Source: Chryseotalea sanaruensis (GTDB taxonomy: Bacteria > Bacteroidota > Bacteroidia > Cytophagales > Cyclobacteriaceae). From it: a stretch of DNA of 64,000 nucleotides. Position numbers and translations under genes: made by a program. The notes below the pieces were generated by a model. The model had not been told where the DNA came from. It saw nothing but the letters and a program-made list of their open reading frames with translations, and searched no databases. This document shows, piece by piece, positions 1 to 9,277 of the stretch. The stretch covers positions 365,402 to 429,401 of the forward strand of contig NZ_BHXQ01000001.1 of the NCBI RefSeq assembly GCF_003990915.1, given 5' to 3'. Each line of letters opens with the position of its first letter. Position 1 is the first letter of the stretch.

Positions 1-1427
1 AGCGTGCTAATTTATGCATAAGAGGTTTAAGACGATATGGAAATCCATCACCTGATAACGAGTTGGGAAATTTATTGGGCGAGGCTTTAACGTTGCGCGC
101 AGTTTATTATGCCGATTTATTAAAGGCATGGGGAGATGTACCAGCTCGTTTTGAGCCGATCTCTTCAGAGACTATTTATTTGCCAAAAACAAGTCGTGAT
201 GTGATCTATAAACAATTAATTGCTGATTTAGGTGAAGCCGCAACACTTGTTCCCTGGCCTAATGAAACGGCATCAACCAGTAGTGTTGAGCGAGTGAACA
301 AAGCTTTTGTGAAAGGTTTGCGCGCCCGTTTATGCCTGGCTGCAAGTGGGTACTCTCAGTATCCGGTTGTAGGAATAAAGAGAAGTGATGATCCTGAATT
401 ATCAGTTGCCAATATGTATGCCATAGCTTATCAGGAATGTTTGGATGTTATCAACAGTGGTACTGCAAGGCTGGAACCTTTGTTTGAAACAGTATTTAAG
501 AAAAACAATCAAGATGATGTAACTGCCGGAGGGGAAACACTTTGGGAGATTCCATTCTCCGATGGACGTGGCCGTATGCTCTTTACTTTTGCAGTACGCC
601 ATGCTACCAATGATCAGTACCATGCCAATGGTGCAAATCGCGGTGGTCAGGCGGGCCCTCTGCCCATAATTTTTTATGACTTTGATGAGAAAGACACAAG
701 AAGGGATGTTACCTGTGTGCCTTATCGATATGGTACTGCAGACCAGAATGGCTTTGCAAGACAAGAATTAGTCGGTTTAAATACATGGTACTTTGGTAAA
801 TATCGCTACGAATGGATGGATCGTTTTGTAACATCAACAAATGATGATGGTGTAAACAAATTGTACATGCGCTATGCTGAAATCCTGTTAATGGCTGCTG
901 AAACTGCCAATGAACTACAAGGTCCTGGTGCAGCATTACCTTACCTCAGAGAAATTCGTCAGCGCGCATTCAATTCAGCAGACTGGACTGAAAAGGTTGA
1001 TAACTACTTAAGCACGCTGGGTACAAAAGAAGCGATGTTTACTGCTATTGTAGATGAGCATAAGTTTGAATTTACAGGTGAAATGGAACGCAAGCAAGCT
1101 TTGATTCGCTGGAATTTATTAGGTACCAAAATAGATGAAGCTAAAGTCAAAATGTATGCTTTGATTGATCGCACTGGTGAATATGCCAATGTTCCTTCCA
1201 TTCTGCACTACCGATATGCGGCAGATAATGAAACGCTTGAAATTTATGGCTTGAACAGAGGAGAGAATGATCCTGCTCCTGTTGGATATGAATCAACCTT
1301 TAACTGGGACAATCTCAATAGCGAAAAGGTAGAGTCTATTTACATTCAAAATCCCGACACAAAACAATTCTGGCCTATATGGCAGGTGTTTTTGAATTCA
1401 AGCAACGGTCAATTAGTGAATGAATAA
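1..1427 (+). CDS. SusD/RagB-family glycan-binding lipoprotein, 5'-truncated
   Basis: The reading frame is open from base 3 to the stop at 1425-1427, about 474 residues, so the N-terminus lies before the window. SusD proteins are outer-membrane lipoproteins that cap a SusC TonB-dependent transporter and bind glycan. The visible part shows the family's pattern: an early EALTLRAVYYADL helix followed by GDVPARFEPI, helical TPR-like segments, then the YMRYAEILLMAAETANEL helix and the EFTGEMERKQALIRWN segment near the C-terminus that marks RagB/SusD C-terminal domains. The partner SusC gene would be expected just upstream, outside the window. The pectinase genes downstream indicate a pectic substrate. 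That assignment is inference from context. Confidence 0.93.
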   Translation, partial: RANLCIRGLRRYGNPSPDNELGNLLGEALTLRAVYYADLLKAWGDVPARFEPISSETIYLPKTSRDVIYKQLIADLGEAATLVPWPNETASTSSVERVNKAFVKGLRARLCLAASGYSQYPVVGIKRSDDPELSVANMYAIAYQECLDVINSGTARLEPLFETVFKKNNQDDVTAGGETLWEIPFSDGRGRMLFTFAVRHATNDQYHANGANRGGQAGPLPIIFYDFDEKDTRRDVTCVPYRYGTADQNGFARQELVGLNTWYFGKYRYEWMDRFVTSTNDDGVNKLYMRYAEILLMAAETANELQGPGAALPYLREIRQRAFNSADWTEKVDNYLSTLGTKEAMFTAIVDEHKFEFTGEMERKQALIRWNLLGTKIDEAKVKMYALIDRTGEYANVPSILHYRYAADNETLEIYGLNRGENDPAPVGYESTFNWDNLNSEKVESIYIQNPDTKQFWPIWQVFLNSSNGQLVNE

Positions 1428-1446
1428 AAGTATTAAAGATATTGTT

Positions 1447-3006
1447 ATGAAAAGTATAAGCAGACTTAGTAAAAATATTTTCATTGGACTTTTATCACTC
1501 ATAGTGATTAGTGCCTGTGAAGATAATATAGATCCAGTTGAAGAATTGAATCTTTCAAGGGTTCTAACTCCGGTAGAACTGGTAGCGAGAATAAGGAATT
1601 TGACTACTATTGAACTTACATGGGACTTACGTGATGAAGCTGTTGAGTATGTTGTTGAATTCAGCGAAGACAGTCTTGAATTTACTAGTATCATCAGAAC
1701 AGTAACGGTATCGCCAGATGATTTACCACTGCAGGAAGTATTTGATGGGGAAACCAGATATTCTGCAAGGGTAAAAGGCATTGGTGCCAATGGCTTCGGA
1801 GAATCCAATTGGGCCACTGTAACAATTATGACTGCTCAAGAAAATATATTCTTGCCTGTTATAGACGGAGATATAGCAGCCACTACAGCAACGTTAAGAT
1901 GGCCGGCTGGAAGTAATGTAACCAGCTTCCTCATTAATCCGGGTGCTATAAGCAGAGCAATTACCGAGGATGAGAAAGCAGCAGGTATCGCTACTATTAC
2001 TGGTTTAACTGGTGAAACTAACTATACTGTAACACTACTCAGAGAAAACAAAGTAAGGGGTAATGTAAGCTTCGAAACGTTGATTGACATTGGAGATGCC
2101 ACAGCTGTTTATCCTGAAGATGATTTGAATGCAGTGATTACTGCAGCGGCTCCCGGAGATGCCCTTGTGTTATTCCCTGGCGATTACACGGTGTATACAG
2201 GAATAATTATACTGGATAAATCAATAACCATCAGTGGTCTCTATCCATTTGATAAGCCAAAGGTGCATGTTCAGTTTAGCATCGAAGGCGGTGCAACAGA
2301 TGTGACAATTAATAACCTTGATATAGATGGAGATGAGGCACTTAATGATGTATTCCGTTTTAATACTGCCGGATTCGACTATGCTTCATTATCTATTAAT
2401 GGAAGTAATATTCACGACTTTACTCGTTCGTTCATTGCAGGTAATGTTGCTTCCACAGTTGCTTCAGTATCAGTTGATAATTGTGTTTTAACCAATGTTC
2501 TTACAAGTGGTGGAGATTTTATCGACTTTAGAAACACACATGTCACTGATGTAAGCATTACTAATAGTACCTTTAATAACTGTGCACCTGGTCGTGATTT
2601 CGTAAGAATTGATGCAGCCGGTGGCTACACCGGTACTGGGTTAAATACTAATGTGCTCATAGATCATTGTACACTTTTCGGAGTTTCTAATACAACAGAT
2701 AGAATATTATATGTCCGTTTCAATACAAACTCGCTTACAGTGCAAAACACATTGTTTGCAGAGAGCAACGCGATCTATACTAATCAAACGAGTACATCAG
2801 CACCAACTTTTGAAAACAATAACTATTTTAATACTACTGGTTTGCATATTTTTCCTGATGTTCCAGGAAATATTAAAATTGATCAATCTGGAGATTTTAC
2901 AATTTTAGATCCAGGCTTTACAAATGCAGCAGAAGGTAACTTTACTATTACCAACCAAACACTACTTGATAATGCAGTAGGTGACCCTCGCTGGAGACAA
3001 CAATAA
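1447..3006 (+). CDS. Surface lipoprotein with FN3-like domains and a parallel beta-helix (DUF4957/DUF5123-like)
   Basis: I chose the ATG at 1447 (519 aa) because it gives a clean lipoprotein signal ending VISAC. An in-frame ATG at 1420, overlapping the SusD stop, would add nine unnecessary residues. After the lipid anchor come two fibronectin-III-like stretches (roughly residues 40-130 and 135-215, with ELTWD and TLRWP strands), then a long repetitive region rich in N-[IV]-T/N turns (VTINNLDIDGD, VSITNSTFNNC, VLIDHCTLFG) typical of right-handed parallel beta-helices. The layout matches Bacteroidota PUL lipoproteins annotated DUF4957/DUF5123. No lyase catalytic set is evident to me, so glycan binding at the surface is as likely as catalysis. 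It is probably cotranscribed with susD. Confidence 0.8.
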   Translation: MKSISRLSKNIFIGLLSLIVISACEDNIDPVEELNLSRVLTPVELVARIRNLTTIELTWDLRDEAVEYVVEFSEDSLEFTSIIRTVTVSPDDLPLQEVFDGETRYSARVKGIGANGFGESNWATVTIMTAQENIFLPVIDGDIAATTATLRWPAGSNVTSFLINPGAISRAITEDEKAAGIATITGLTGETNYTVTLLRENKVRGNVSFETLIDIGDATAVYPEDDLNAVITAAAPGDALVLFPGDYTVYTGIIILDKSITISGLYPFDKPKVHVQFSIEGGATDVTINNLDIDGDEALNDVFRFNTAGFDYASLSINGSNIHDFTRSFIAGNVASTVASVSVDNCVLTNVLTSGGDFIDFRNTHVTDVSITNSTFNNCAPGRDFVRIDAAGGYTGTGLNTNVLIDHCTLFGVSNTTDRILYVRFNTNSLTVQNTLFAESNAIYTNQTSTSAPTFENNNYFNTTGLHIFPDVPGNIKIDQSGDFTILDPGFTNAAEGNFTITNQTLLDNAVGDPRWRQQ

Positions 3007-3022
3007 ATAGGTTTAGTTTATG

Positions 3023-3055
3023 GGTGTGGTGACTTAAGTCATCACACCTTTTTTT
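3023..3055 (+). terminator. Rho-independent-like terminator
   Basis: Arms at 3023-3035 and 3036-3048 form a 13-bp stem (one G-T pair) with essentially no unpaired loop beyond the central AAGT turn. They are followed at once by a T run with one A. It sits 17 bases after the stop of the beta-helix lipoprotein gene and 17 before the PL1 start, so it would cut or attenuate transcription between the SusD part and the enzyme part of the locus. Confidence 0.75.
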
Positions 3056-3071
3056 ATTTAATCACACCCTG

Positions 3072-4532
3072 ATGAAACATAGGACATTTTTTTTTCTTCC
3101 CTATTGGTTATTAGGTTGTTTACTGCTTGTATTCTCTTGTAACAAAGAGGCTGAGCCAATACCACCTGATGACGAAGACTTGCCCGTTCGTATCGATGAA
3201 GAAGCTTATGCCTTTAAGGGTGCAGAAGGGTTTGGTCGCATCACAACAGGCGGTCGCGGTGGTCAGGTTATCTATGTAACTAACCTTAATGATAGTGGTG
3301 TTGGCAGTTTACGCTCAGCAATTACTATCAGTGGAGCACGTTATATACTTTTTAAAGTTTCAGGAAATATTTCACTTAGTTCCCCCTTAGTCATTAGCAA
3401 TGGTAACGTAACCATTGCCGGGCAAACAGCTCCTGGCGATGGTATAACTATTCAGAACCATCCAGTTACTATAAATGCAGACAATGTCATCATTCGTTAC
3501 CTGAGGTTTCGTATGGGAGATGGTGGTGCCGCTGAAGCGGATGCTTTAGGTGGACGCTATAAAAAAAATATAATCATCGACCATTGTTCAATGAGTTGGT
3601 CTACCGATGAATGTTCATCATTCTATGGCAATGAAAACTTTACCATGCAGTGGTGTATTATTTCAGAAAGTCTGAGAAATTCAATTCATGAAAAAGGCTT
3701 GCATGGTTATGGAGGTATTTGGGGTGGCAAGAATGCTTCCTTCCATCATAATTTACTCGCGCATCATGATAATAGAAATCCCAGGTTTGATCATCCGGGA
3801 GTTTACAGTAGCCTGACCTCTTCACAGGCGCTTAGAGGGGTAGTAGATTTTAGAAATAATGTTATATACAATTGGAAAACAGATGCCATTTATGGAGGTG
3901 AAGCTGGTACTTTTAATGTAGTCGCCAACTATTTTAAACCTGGTCCGGCCACAGCAAATCCTAGAAGGTTTTTGCATGCTTATACCCAATCAGCGACAGG
4001 CGCACCTATTTATGGTTATGGCAGCTTTTTTGTTGCAGACAATGTTATTGACGGTCAGTTGGATATTACCAACGATAATCGCATTGGCATTGTAGCTAAG
4101 AATGGAAACGCCACTGATAAGAATAATATGTTATTGACTTCACAGCTTACACTATTACCTTTCTCAAATGCGCATACCGCTTACCAGGCCTATGAAAAAA
4201 TTTTACTTTATGCAGGTGCCAGTTTTAAAAGGGATGCTGTTGACAGCAGGATTGTAAGTGATGTGACGAATAAGACTTTCTTTGCCAATGGCTCAAACGG
4301 AAGTTTGTTAGGAATGATAGACAGTCAACAAGATGTTGGTGGCTGGTCTGCACTGGCAAGCACAGAAGCACCATTGGATAGTGATAGTGATGGTATGCCA
4401 GATAGTTGGGAAATTGAAATGAAACTTGATCCGAATATTTCGAACGCAAGTCTTAAACAATTAAGTACAGGTTATGATAACCTGGAGGTTTATTTAAATT
4501 CAATTGTCAAATCTATTACCGATAACCAATAA
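3072..4532 (+). CDS. Pectate lyase, polysaccharide lyase family 1 (lipoprotein)
   Basis: A 486-aa enzyme with a lipoprotein signal (VFSC, Cys23), predicted on the cell surface or in the periplasm. The N-terminal AEGFGRITTGGRGG and VTNLNDSGVGSLR motifs, the NIIIDHCSMSWSTDE calcium-binding strand and the HHDNRNPRF segment carrying the catalytic arginine are diagnostic of PL1 beta-helix lyases that cut homogalacturonan by beta-elimination. The C-terminus holds a thrombospondin-3-like calcium motif (DSDSDGMPDSWE) and the usual YDNLEVYLNSIV ending. It begins a compact enzyme cluster and ends three bases before the CE12 start. A close paralogue lies at 7936-9276. Confidence 0.93.
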   Translation: MKHRTFFFLPYWLLGCLLLVFSCNKEAEPIPPDDEDLPVRIDEEAYAFKGAEGFGRITTGGRGGQVIYVTNLNDSGVGSLRSAITISGARYILFKVSGNISLSSPLVISNGNVTIAGQTAPGDGITIQNHPVTINADNVIIRYLRFRMGDGGAAEADALGGRYKKNIIIDHCSMSWSTDECSSFYGNENFTMQWCIISESLRNSIHEKGLHGYGGIWGGKNASFHHNLLAHHDNRNPRFDHPGVYSSLTSSQALRGVVDFRNNVIYNWKTDAIYGGEAGTFNVVANYFKPGPATANPRRFLHAYTQSATGAPIYGYGSFFVADNVIDGQLDITNDNRIGIVAKNGNATDKNNMLLTSQLTLLPFSNAHTAYQAYEKILLYAGASFKRDAVDSRIVSDVTNKTFFANGSNGSLLGMIDSQQDVGGWSALASTEAPLDSDSDGMPDSWEIEMKLDPNISNASLKQLSTGYDNLEVYLNSIVKSITDNQ

Positions 4533-4534
4533 GC

Positions 4535-5299
4535 ATGTTACAAAAAACACATAGCCATTTAGTTATATTCCTAACCATTTTCACCCTGACTTCTTTTGCA
4601 GTTCAGGAATCAAAAACAATCATTTATTTGATTGGCGATTCCACAATTGCCACTAAAGAAGTAAAAGCTTATCCGGAGACAGGCTGGGGCATGCCTTTTC
4701 AATATTTTTTTGATTCAACAGTAGTAATAGAGAATCATGCTAAAAATGGACGTAGTACACGGACTTTCATATCAGAGAACCGCTGGAGTCCGATAGAAAC
4801 CAAATTAAAGAAAGGTGATTATGTTTTTATGCAATTTGGTCATAATGATGAGTCGAAAGAAAAGACTGACCGGTACACTACTCCTGAAGAGTATAAAAGA
4901 AACTTGACTAAGTTTATTTCAGAAGCAAGAGGGAAAGGCGCTACACCAGTTTTATTAACACCAGTTAGTCGTAGAAAATTTGTTGAAGGGAAGCAGCAAG
5001 AGACGCATGCTTTATATTCTACTTTAGTTAAAGAGGTAGCACTTTCAGAGAAAGTAGCCTTTATTGATTTAGATGCATTAAGTCGTGAGTATTACCAGAA
5101 CATGGGTGAAGAAAATTCCAAATTACTTTTTCTTCAGTTAGAAGCTGGCGAACATCCTAATTATCCTGAGGGGAAAATTGATAACACCCACTTCAGCGAG
5201 ATGGGGGCACGAAAAATAGCGCAGATCGTATTGACTGAAATAAAGCGACTGGATTTGCCACTTGCAAAGTATATTTATAAACCAGTGCCAAAGAAATGA
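4535..5299 (+). CDS. Rhamnogalacturonan/pectin acetylesterase, CE12-type SGNH hydrolase
   Basis: A 254-aa secreted esterase with an N-terminal hydrophobic signal. SGNH blocks are visible: block I GDST (Ser36), the Gly block around NGRSTRTF, block III FGHND, and block V DNTHFSE with the catalytic Asp/His pair. These match carbohydrate esterase family 12, which removes acetyl groups from pectin (rhamnogalacturonan I or galacturonan). The start ATG lies two bases after the PL1 stop, and the 3' end overlaps the CE8 start by four bases (ATGA), so translation is probably coupled. Exact acetyl position and polymer preference cannot be read from sequence. Confidence 0.9.
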   Translation: MLQKTHSHLVIFLTIFTLTSFAVQESKTIIYLIGDSTIATKEVKAYPETGWGMPFQYFFDSTVVIENHAKNGRSTRTFISENRWSPIETKLKKGDYVFMQFGHNDESKEKTDRYTTPEEYKRNLTKFISEARGKGATPVLLTPVSRRKFVEGKQQETHALYSTLVKEVALSEKVAFIDLDALSREYYQNMGEENSKLLFLQLEAGEHPNYPEGKIDNTHFSEMGARKIAQIVLTEIKRLDLPLAKYIYKPVPKK

Positions 5300-6246
5300 G
5301 AGAAGCAAAAATTATCGTGATGCTTATCTGGATTAGTTTTGTTGCAATTGCACAAAACAAGAGAATTACAGTATCACAAGATGGATCTGGTGATTTTACA
5401 AGTATCCAGTCAGCTTTTGACGCTGTGTCAGTAGGCAATACAAAACCCATCACCATTTTTGTTAAAAAAGGTGTGTACAAAGAACGCTTGGTTTTAGATA
5501 CGCGTAAAGATTTTGTTACACTGGTTGGTGAGGATAAGATGAACACCATTTTAACTTACAATAACCATGCGGGTATGCGCTTGCCCAATGGCGACACCAT
5601 CAATACATGGACATCCGCAAGTTTTTTCATTTACGCCAATGATTTTTCAGTAGAGAATATCAGTTTTGAAAACAATGCCGGTTTCACGGCCGGGCAAGCT
5701 GTGGCTGTATTCGCCAATGGCGACAGGTTGAAATTCAACAATTGCCGCTTTACAGGATTTCAGGACGTGCTTTTTTGCAGCGGCCCAGGAAGCAGACAAT
5801 ATTATAAAGATTGCTATATAGAAGGCACTACTGATTTTATCTTCGGTCCAGCCACTGCTGTTTTTCAAAATTGTCATATTCACAGTAAAAAAAACTCGCA
5901 TGTAACCGCAGCTTCTACGCCTCGGGAAATGAAATACGGCTTTGTTTTTTTCAATTGTAAACTTACGGCAGATGAAAAAACGAATAAAGTTTCTTTAGGC
6001 AGACCCTGGACGCCTTATGCCAGTGTTACTTATATCCGTTGTGAGATGGGATCGCACATTATTCCCGAAGGCTGGAACAACTGGCGCAATGTTGCCAATG
6101 AAGCAACGGTGCGTTATGCGGAGTTTGGCAGCACAGGAGCCGGTGCGCCTATGGAAAAACGCGTTAGTTGGATAAAACAATTAAGTAAGCAAGAGGCTGA
6201 AGCGATTACTTTGCAAAAGATTTTTGGTGATTGGAGGGTTGAGTAA
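5296..6246 (+). CDS. Pectin methylesterase, carbohydrate esterase family 8
   Basis: 316 aa with a short signal peptide ending FVAIAQ. It is a right-handed beta-helix esterase that removes methyl groups from homogalacturonan, making the substrate for the neighbouring pectate lyases. Family landmarks are GVYKERL near the N-terminus, the QAVAVF strand, QDVLF (first catalytic Asp), DFIFGPA (second catalytic Asp) and LGRPWTPY (substrate Arg and Trp). Translation is coupled to CE12 through the ATGA overlap. A second CE8 lies at 9278-10228 with the same landmarks, suggesting an old duplication of a PL1-CE8 unit. Confidence 0.94.
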   Translation: MREAKIIVMLIWISFVAIAQNKRITVSQDGSGDFTSIQSAFDAVSVGNTKPITIFVKKGVYKERLVLDTRKDFVTLVGEDKMNTILTYNNHAGMRLPNGDTINTWTSASFFIYANDFSVENISFENNAGFTAGQAVAVFANGDRLKFNNCRFTGFQDVLFCSGPGSRQYYKDCYIEGTTDFIFGPATAVFQNCHIHSKKNSHVTAASTPREMKYGFVFFNCKLTADEKTNKVSLGRPWTPYASVTYIRCEMGSHIIPEGWNNWRNVANEATVRYAEFGSTGAGAPMEKRVSWIKQLSKQEAEAITLQKIFGDWRVE

Positions 6247-6247
6247 A

Positions 6248-6303
6248 GTGTTGAAGTGTTAGAGTGTTAAGGTGTTAGAGTGTTAAAGTGTTAGAGTGTT
6301 AAG
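6248..6303 (+). repeat. Tandem octamer array, seven copies of GTGTTRRR
   Basis: Seven consecutive 8-bp units (GTGTTGAA, GTGTTAGA, GTGTTAAG, GTGTTAGA, GTGTTAAA, GTGTTAGA, GTGTTAAG) run without interruption from one base after the CE8 stop to the GTG/ATG start region of the GH43 gene. Alternate units are more alike, giving a 16-bp higher-order period. The array fills the entire intergenic gap and therefore holds whatever leader the GH43 message has. Confidence 0.92.
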
Positions 6304-6306
6304 GTG

Positions 6307-7911
6307 ATGAAGATTGTAATTTACATTTTTTTTATTCTTATAACGCAGGTATCATTCGCTCAGGTGTGGGTAGCAGACCAAGGTAATGGAACTTATAAAA
6401 ATCCGATTATCCATGCAGACTATTCTGATCCTGATGTGTGTCGTGTGGGAGAGGATTACTACATGGTTTCTTCCAGCTTTGATGCCGTACCGGGTATTCC
6501 GATTCTACATTCGAAAGATTTAGTTAATTGGACAATTATAGGCCATGCCTTAACAAGACAAATTCCTATCGAACATTTTGAAAAAACGCAACAGGGTAAT
6601 GGTGTATGGGCTCCATCCATTCGCTACCACAACAATGAATTTTATATTTATTATCCCGATCCTGATTTTGGTATTTATCTGATCAAAGCAAAAAATCCAG
6701 CAGGTCCGTGGTCAGCACCCGTATTGGTAGAAGACGGTAAAGGATTAATCGATCCTTGTCCGCTCTGGGATGATGATGGGAAAGTTTATCTCGTACATGC
6801 TTATGCCGGAAGTCGGGCGGGTATAAAAAGTGTAATCGTTGTTAAAGAATTAAATCCAACAGGTACTGCTGTGATCAATACAGGAAAACTTGTGTATGAT
6901 GGCCATGAACTTGATCCGACCATCGAAGGCCCCAAGTTTTATAAGCGAAATAATTATTACTACATCTTTGCTCCGGCCGGAGGTGTTGCCACTGGCTGGC
7001 AAACGGTATTAAGAGCAAAGCAGGTCTATGGCCCGTACGAAAGAAAGATTGTGATGGATCAGGGTAGTACCCCCATCAACGGACCCCATCAAGGTGCATG
7101 GGTAAGCACAACAAGCAATGAAGACTGGTTTATTCATTTTCAGGACAAGGAAGCTTATGGCAGGGTAATTCACTTACAGCCCATGCGTTGGTTAAACGAT
7201 TGGCCTGTAATTGGCTTAGATAAAGATGGTGATGGTAAAGGCGAACCAGTACTGCAATACAAGAAGCCATTAACGCCATTGAAATATCCCATAGCCACTC
7301 CAGTACAAGGAGATGAATTTAATGATAATAAAATCAATCTGGCCTGGCAATGGCATGCTAATCCACAAGCCACCTGGGCTTTTGCGAATACAGCGACAGG
7401 TATGCTCCGTTTATATGCATCAAGGCAAAAGGAGGAGATTAAAAATCTATGGGATGTACCAAACATACTTTTTCAAAAAGTACCCGCTGAAGAATTTCAA
7501 GCAGTTGTAAAACTGAAATTTACCCCTAACGAAAAAAACAAAGGCGAAAAAACTGGTTTTGTTTTAATGGGTAGCGATTATGCGTCCTTAAATTTAGAGC
7601 AAAGTGAGAATGGTATAGTACTTGTTTATACATCTTGCCAAATGGCGGATAAGGGTAATAAAGGCGAAGAGACAGTGATTGCAACAATTGTAACTGGTGA
7701 AATATACCTTTGTATAAAAATGCGCAAAGGTGCTATAGCTGATTTCAGTTATAGTTTAGATGGTAAATCATTTGAAGAAGTGAGTAAGGATTTTGAAGCA
7801 AAACCAGGACGATGGGTTGGCGCTAAACTAGGCTTGTTCTGCATGAGAAAAAATGACACAAATGATGCAGGCTTTGTTGATATTGATTGGCTTCGTATAA
7901 ACCGAATTTAA
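6307..7911 (+). CDS. Glycoside hydrolase family 43, with C-terminal beta-sandwich
   Basis: The ATG at 6307 is preferred; an in-frame GTG at 6304 is the last trace of the tandem octamers. The protein is 534 aa with a signal peptide ending SFAQ. The N-terminal five-bladed propeller carries the GH43 triad: the base Asp in ADYSDPDV, the pKa-tuning Asp in GLIDPCPLW, and the acid Glu in TIEGPKFYK. From about residue 330 there is a concanavalin-like domain typical of GH43 xylosidase/arabinofuranosidase-type enzymes. In this pectin cluster the likely job is removing arabinose, galactose or xylose side chains. Subfamily and linkage are not certain. Its gene order between CE8 and the second PL1 supports coexpression. 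Confidence 0.9.
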   Translation: MKIVIYIFFILITQVSFAQVWVADQGNGTYKNPIIHADYSDPDVCRVGEDYYMVSSSFDAVPGIPILHSKDLVNWTIIGHALTRQIPIEHFEKTQQGNGVWAPSIRYHNNEFYIYYPDPDFGIYLIKAKNPAGPWSAPVLVEDGKGLIDPCPLWDDDGKVYLVHAYAGSRAGIKSVIVVKELNPTGTAVINTGKLVYDGHELDPTIEGPKFYKRNNYYYIFAPAGGVATGWQTVLRAKQVYGPYERKIVMDQGSTPINGPHQGAWVSTTSNEDWFIHFQDKEAYGRVIHLQPMRWLNDWPVIGLDKDGDGKGEPVLQYKKPLTPLKYPIATPVQGDEFNDNKINLAWQWHANPQATWAFANTATGMLRLYASRQKEEIKNLWDVPNILFQKVPAEEFQAVVKLKFTPNEKNKGEKTGFVLMGSDYASLNLEQSENGIVLVYTSCQMADKGNKGEETVIATIVTGEIYLCIKMRKGAIADFSYSLDGKSFEEVSKDFEAKPGRWVGAKLGLFCMRKNDTNDAGFVDIDWLRINRI

Positions 7912-7935
7912 AATTTGAAATTTAGAATTGAAGAT

Positions 7936-9276
7936 ATGAAGTGGAGCTTTAGTATAATATTAATTTCTGGTTTGATGTTGATGACCAGTTGTGCCAACAC
8001 ACAAAACTTGTCAATTGAAGAAAAGGGTATTGCTTTTCCTGGAGCGGAAGGTTTTGGAAAATTTACAACTGGAGGAAGAGGTGGGAAAGTATATATTGTC
8101 ACTAACCTCAACGATAGTGGTTCGGGTAGTTTAAGAGAGGCAATACGGAAAAAAGAAACAAGAACTATCACGTTTGCAGTTTCCGGTACAATTGCTTTAG
8201 AATCCCCACTTGATATTAACTACGGAGATTTAACTATTGCTGGGCAATCAGCACCCGGAGATGGAATTTGTTTACGCAACTATCCCATGAAAATAAAAGC
8301 GGGTAACGTAATTGTCCGTTATATGCGTTTTCGTTTGGGAGATGAGAAGACACAGCAGGATGATGCAATATCTGCTACAAGACAAGAAAATATTATTATC
8401 GACCATTGTTCTATGAGTTGGGCAACAGATGAGTGTGCATCATTTTATGGAAATAAAAATTTTACGTTACAATGGTGTATTATAGCAGAGAGTTTAAATG
8501 AATCGGTTCATGCCAAAGGAGATCATGGCTATGGTGGTATTTGGGGTGGACAGAAAGCAACTTTCCATCATAATCTTTTAGCACATCACAATAGCCGCTT
8601 GCCTCGCTTTAGTGGTTCTAAAACAACACCTAATTCACCTGACGAACTGGTCGATTTTAGTAATAATGTAGTTTATAACTGGATGAACAACAATAGTTAC
8701 GGTGGAGAGAAAGGCCGTTATAATATGATAAATAATTATTACAAGCCGGGGCCGGCTACTGCTAAATCAAAACGCGACAGAATCGTTAATCCATCACAAC
8801 CTTACGGCACTTTCTTTCTGCAGGGAAATTATTTACATGGAAATACTGAAGTATCCGCTAACAACAAATTAGGCATTGTCGCGGATCATGTTGACTCGAG
8901 CTATACAACTAAAGCATTTAACGTAATGCCTATACGCCTGCAAGCGGCTGATAAGGCTTTTGATTTGGTGTTACAGCAAGTGGGAGCATCCCACAAGCGC
9001 GATCAGGCAGATGCACGTCTTATTCAGGAGGTAAAAGATGGTTTATCAGTTAACGGCAAAAACAAGAACGGTATAATCGACTCACAACAAGATGTTGGCG
9101 GTTGGCCTGTGTTACAATCTCAATCCGCTGAAACAGACAGTGATCAGGATGGTATGCCTGATACATGGGAGACACAAAATAAACTCAACCCAAAAGATGC
9201 AACTGACAATACTTTGTTTAGTTTAAATAAACAGTATACGAATATAGAAATGTATTTAAATAGCCTGGTTAAGTAG
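7936..9276 (+). CDS. Pectate lyase, polysaccharide lyase family 1 (second copy, lipoprotein)
   Basis: The ATG at 7936 gives a 446-aa lipoprotein (LMTSC lipobox); a TTG at 7915 would extend it without adding signal. The same PL1 marks as the first copy are present: PGAEGFGKFTTGGRGG, VTNLNDSGSGSLR, NIIIDHCSMSWATDE, HHNSRLPRF with the catalytic Arg, a calcium motif DSDQDGMPDTWE and the closing NIEMYLNSLV. It cleaves de-esterified homogalacturonan. It differs from the first copy mainly in loops and in lacking the longer linker after the lipid anchor, so the two lyases may prefer different chain lengths or methylation; that is inference. Its stop is one base from the next start. Confidence 0.93.
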   Translation: MKWSFSIILISGLMLMTSCANTQNLSIEEKGIAFPGAEGFGKFTTGGRGGKVYIVTNLNDSGSGSLREAIRKKETRTITFAVSGTIALESPLDINYGDLTIAGQSAPGDGICLRNYPMKIKAGNVIVRYMRFRLGDEKTQQDDAISATRQENIIIDHCSMSWATDECASFYGNKNFTLQWCIIAESLNESVHAKGDHGYGGIWGGQKATFHHNLLAHHNSRLPRFSGSKTTPNSPDELVDFSNNVVYNWMNNNSYGGEKGRYNMINNYYKPGPATAKSKRDRIVNPSQPYGTFFLQGNYLHGNTEVSANNKLGIVADHVDSSYTTKAFNVMPIRLQAADKAFDLVLQQVGASHKRDQADARLIQEVKDGLSVNGKNKNGIIDSQQDVGGWPVLQSQSAETDSDQDGMPDTWETQNKLNPKDATDNTLFSLNKQYTNIEMYLNSLVK

Positions 9277-9277
9277 T

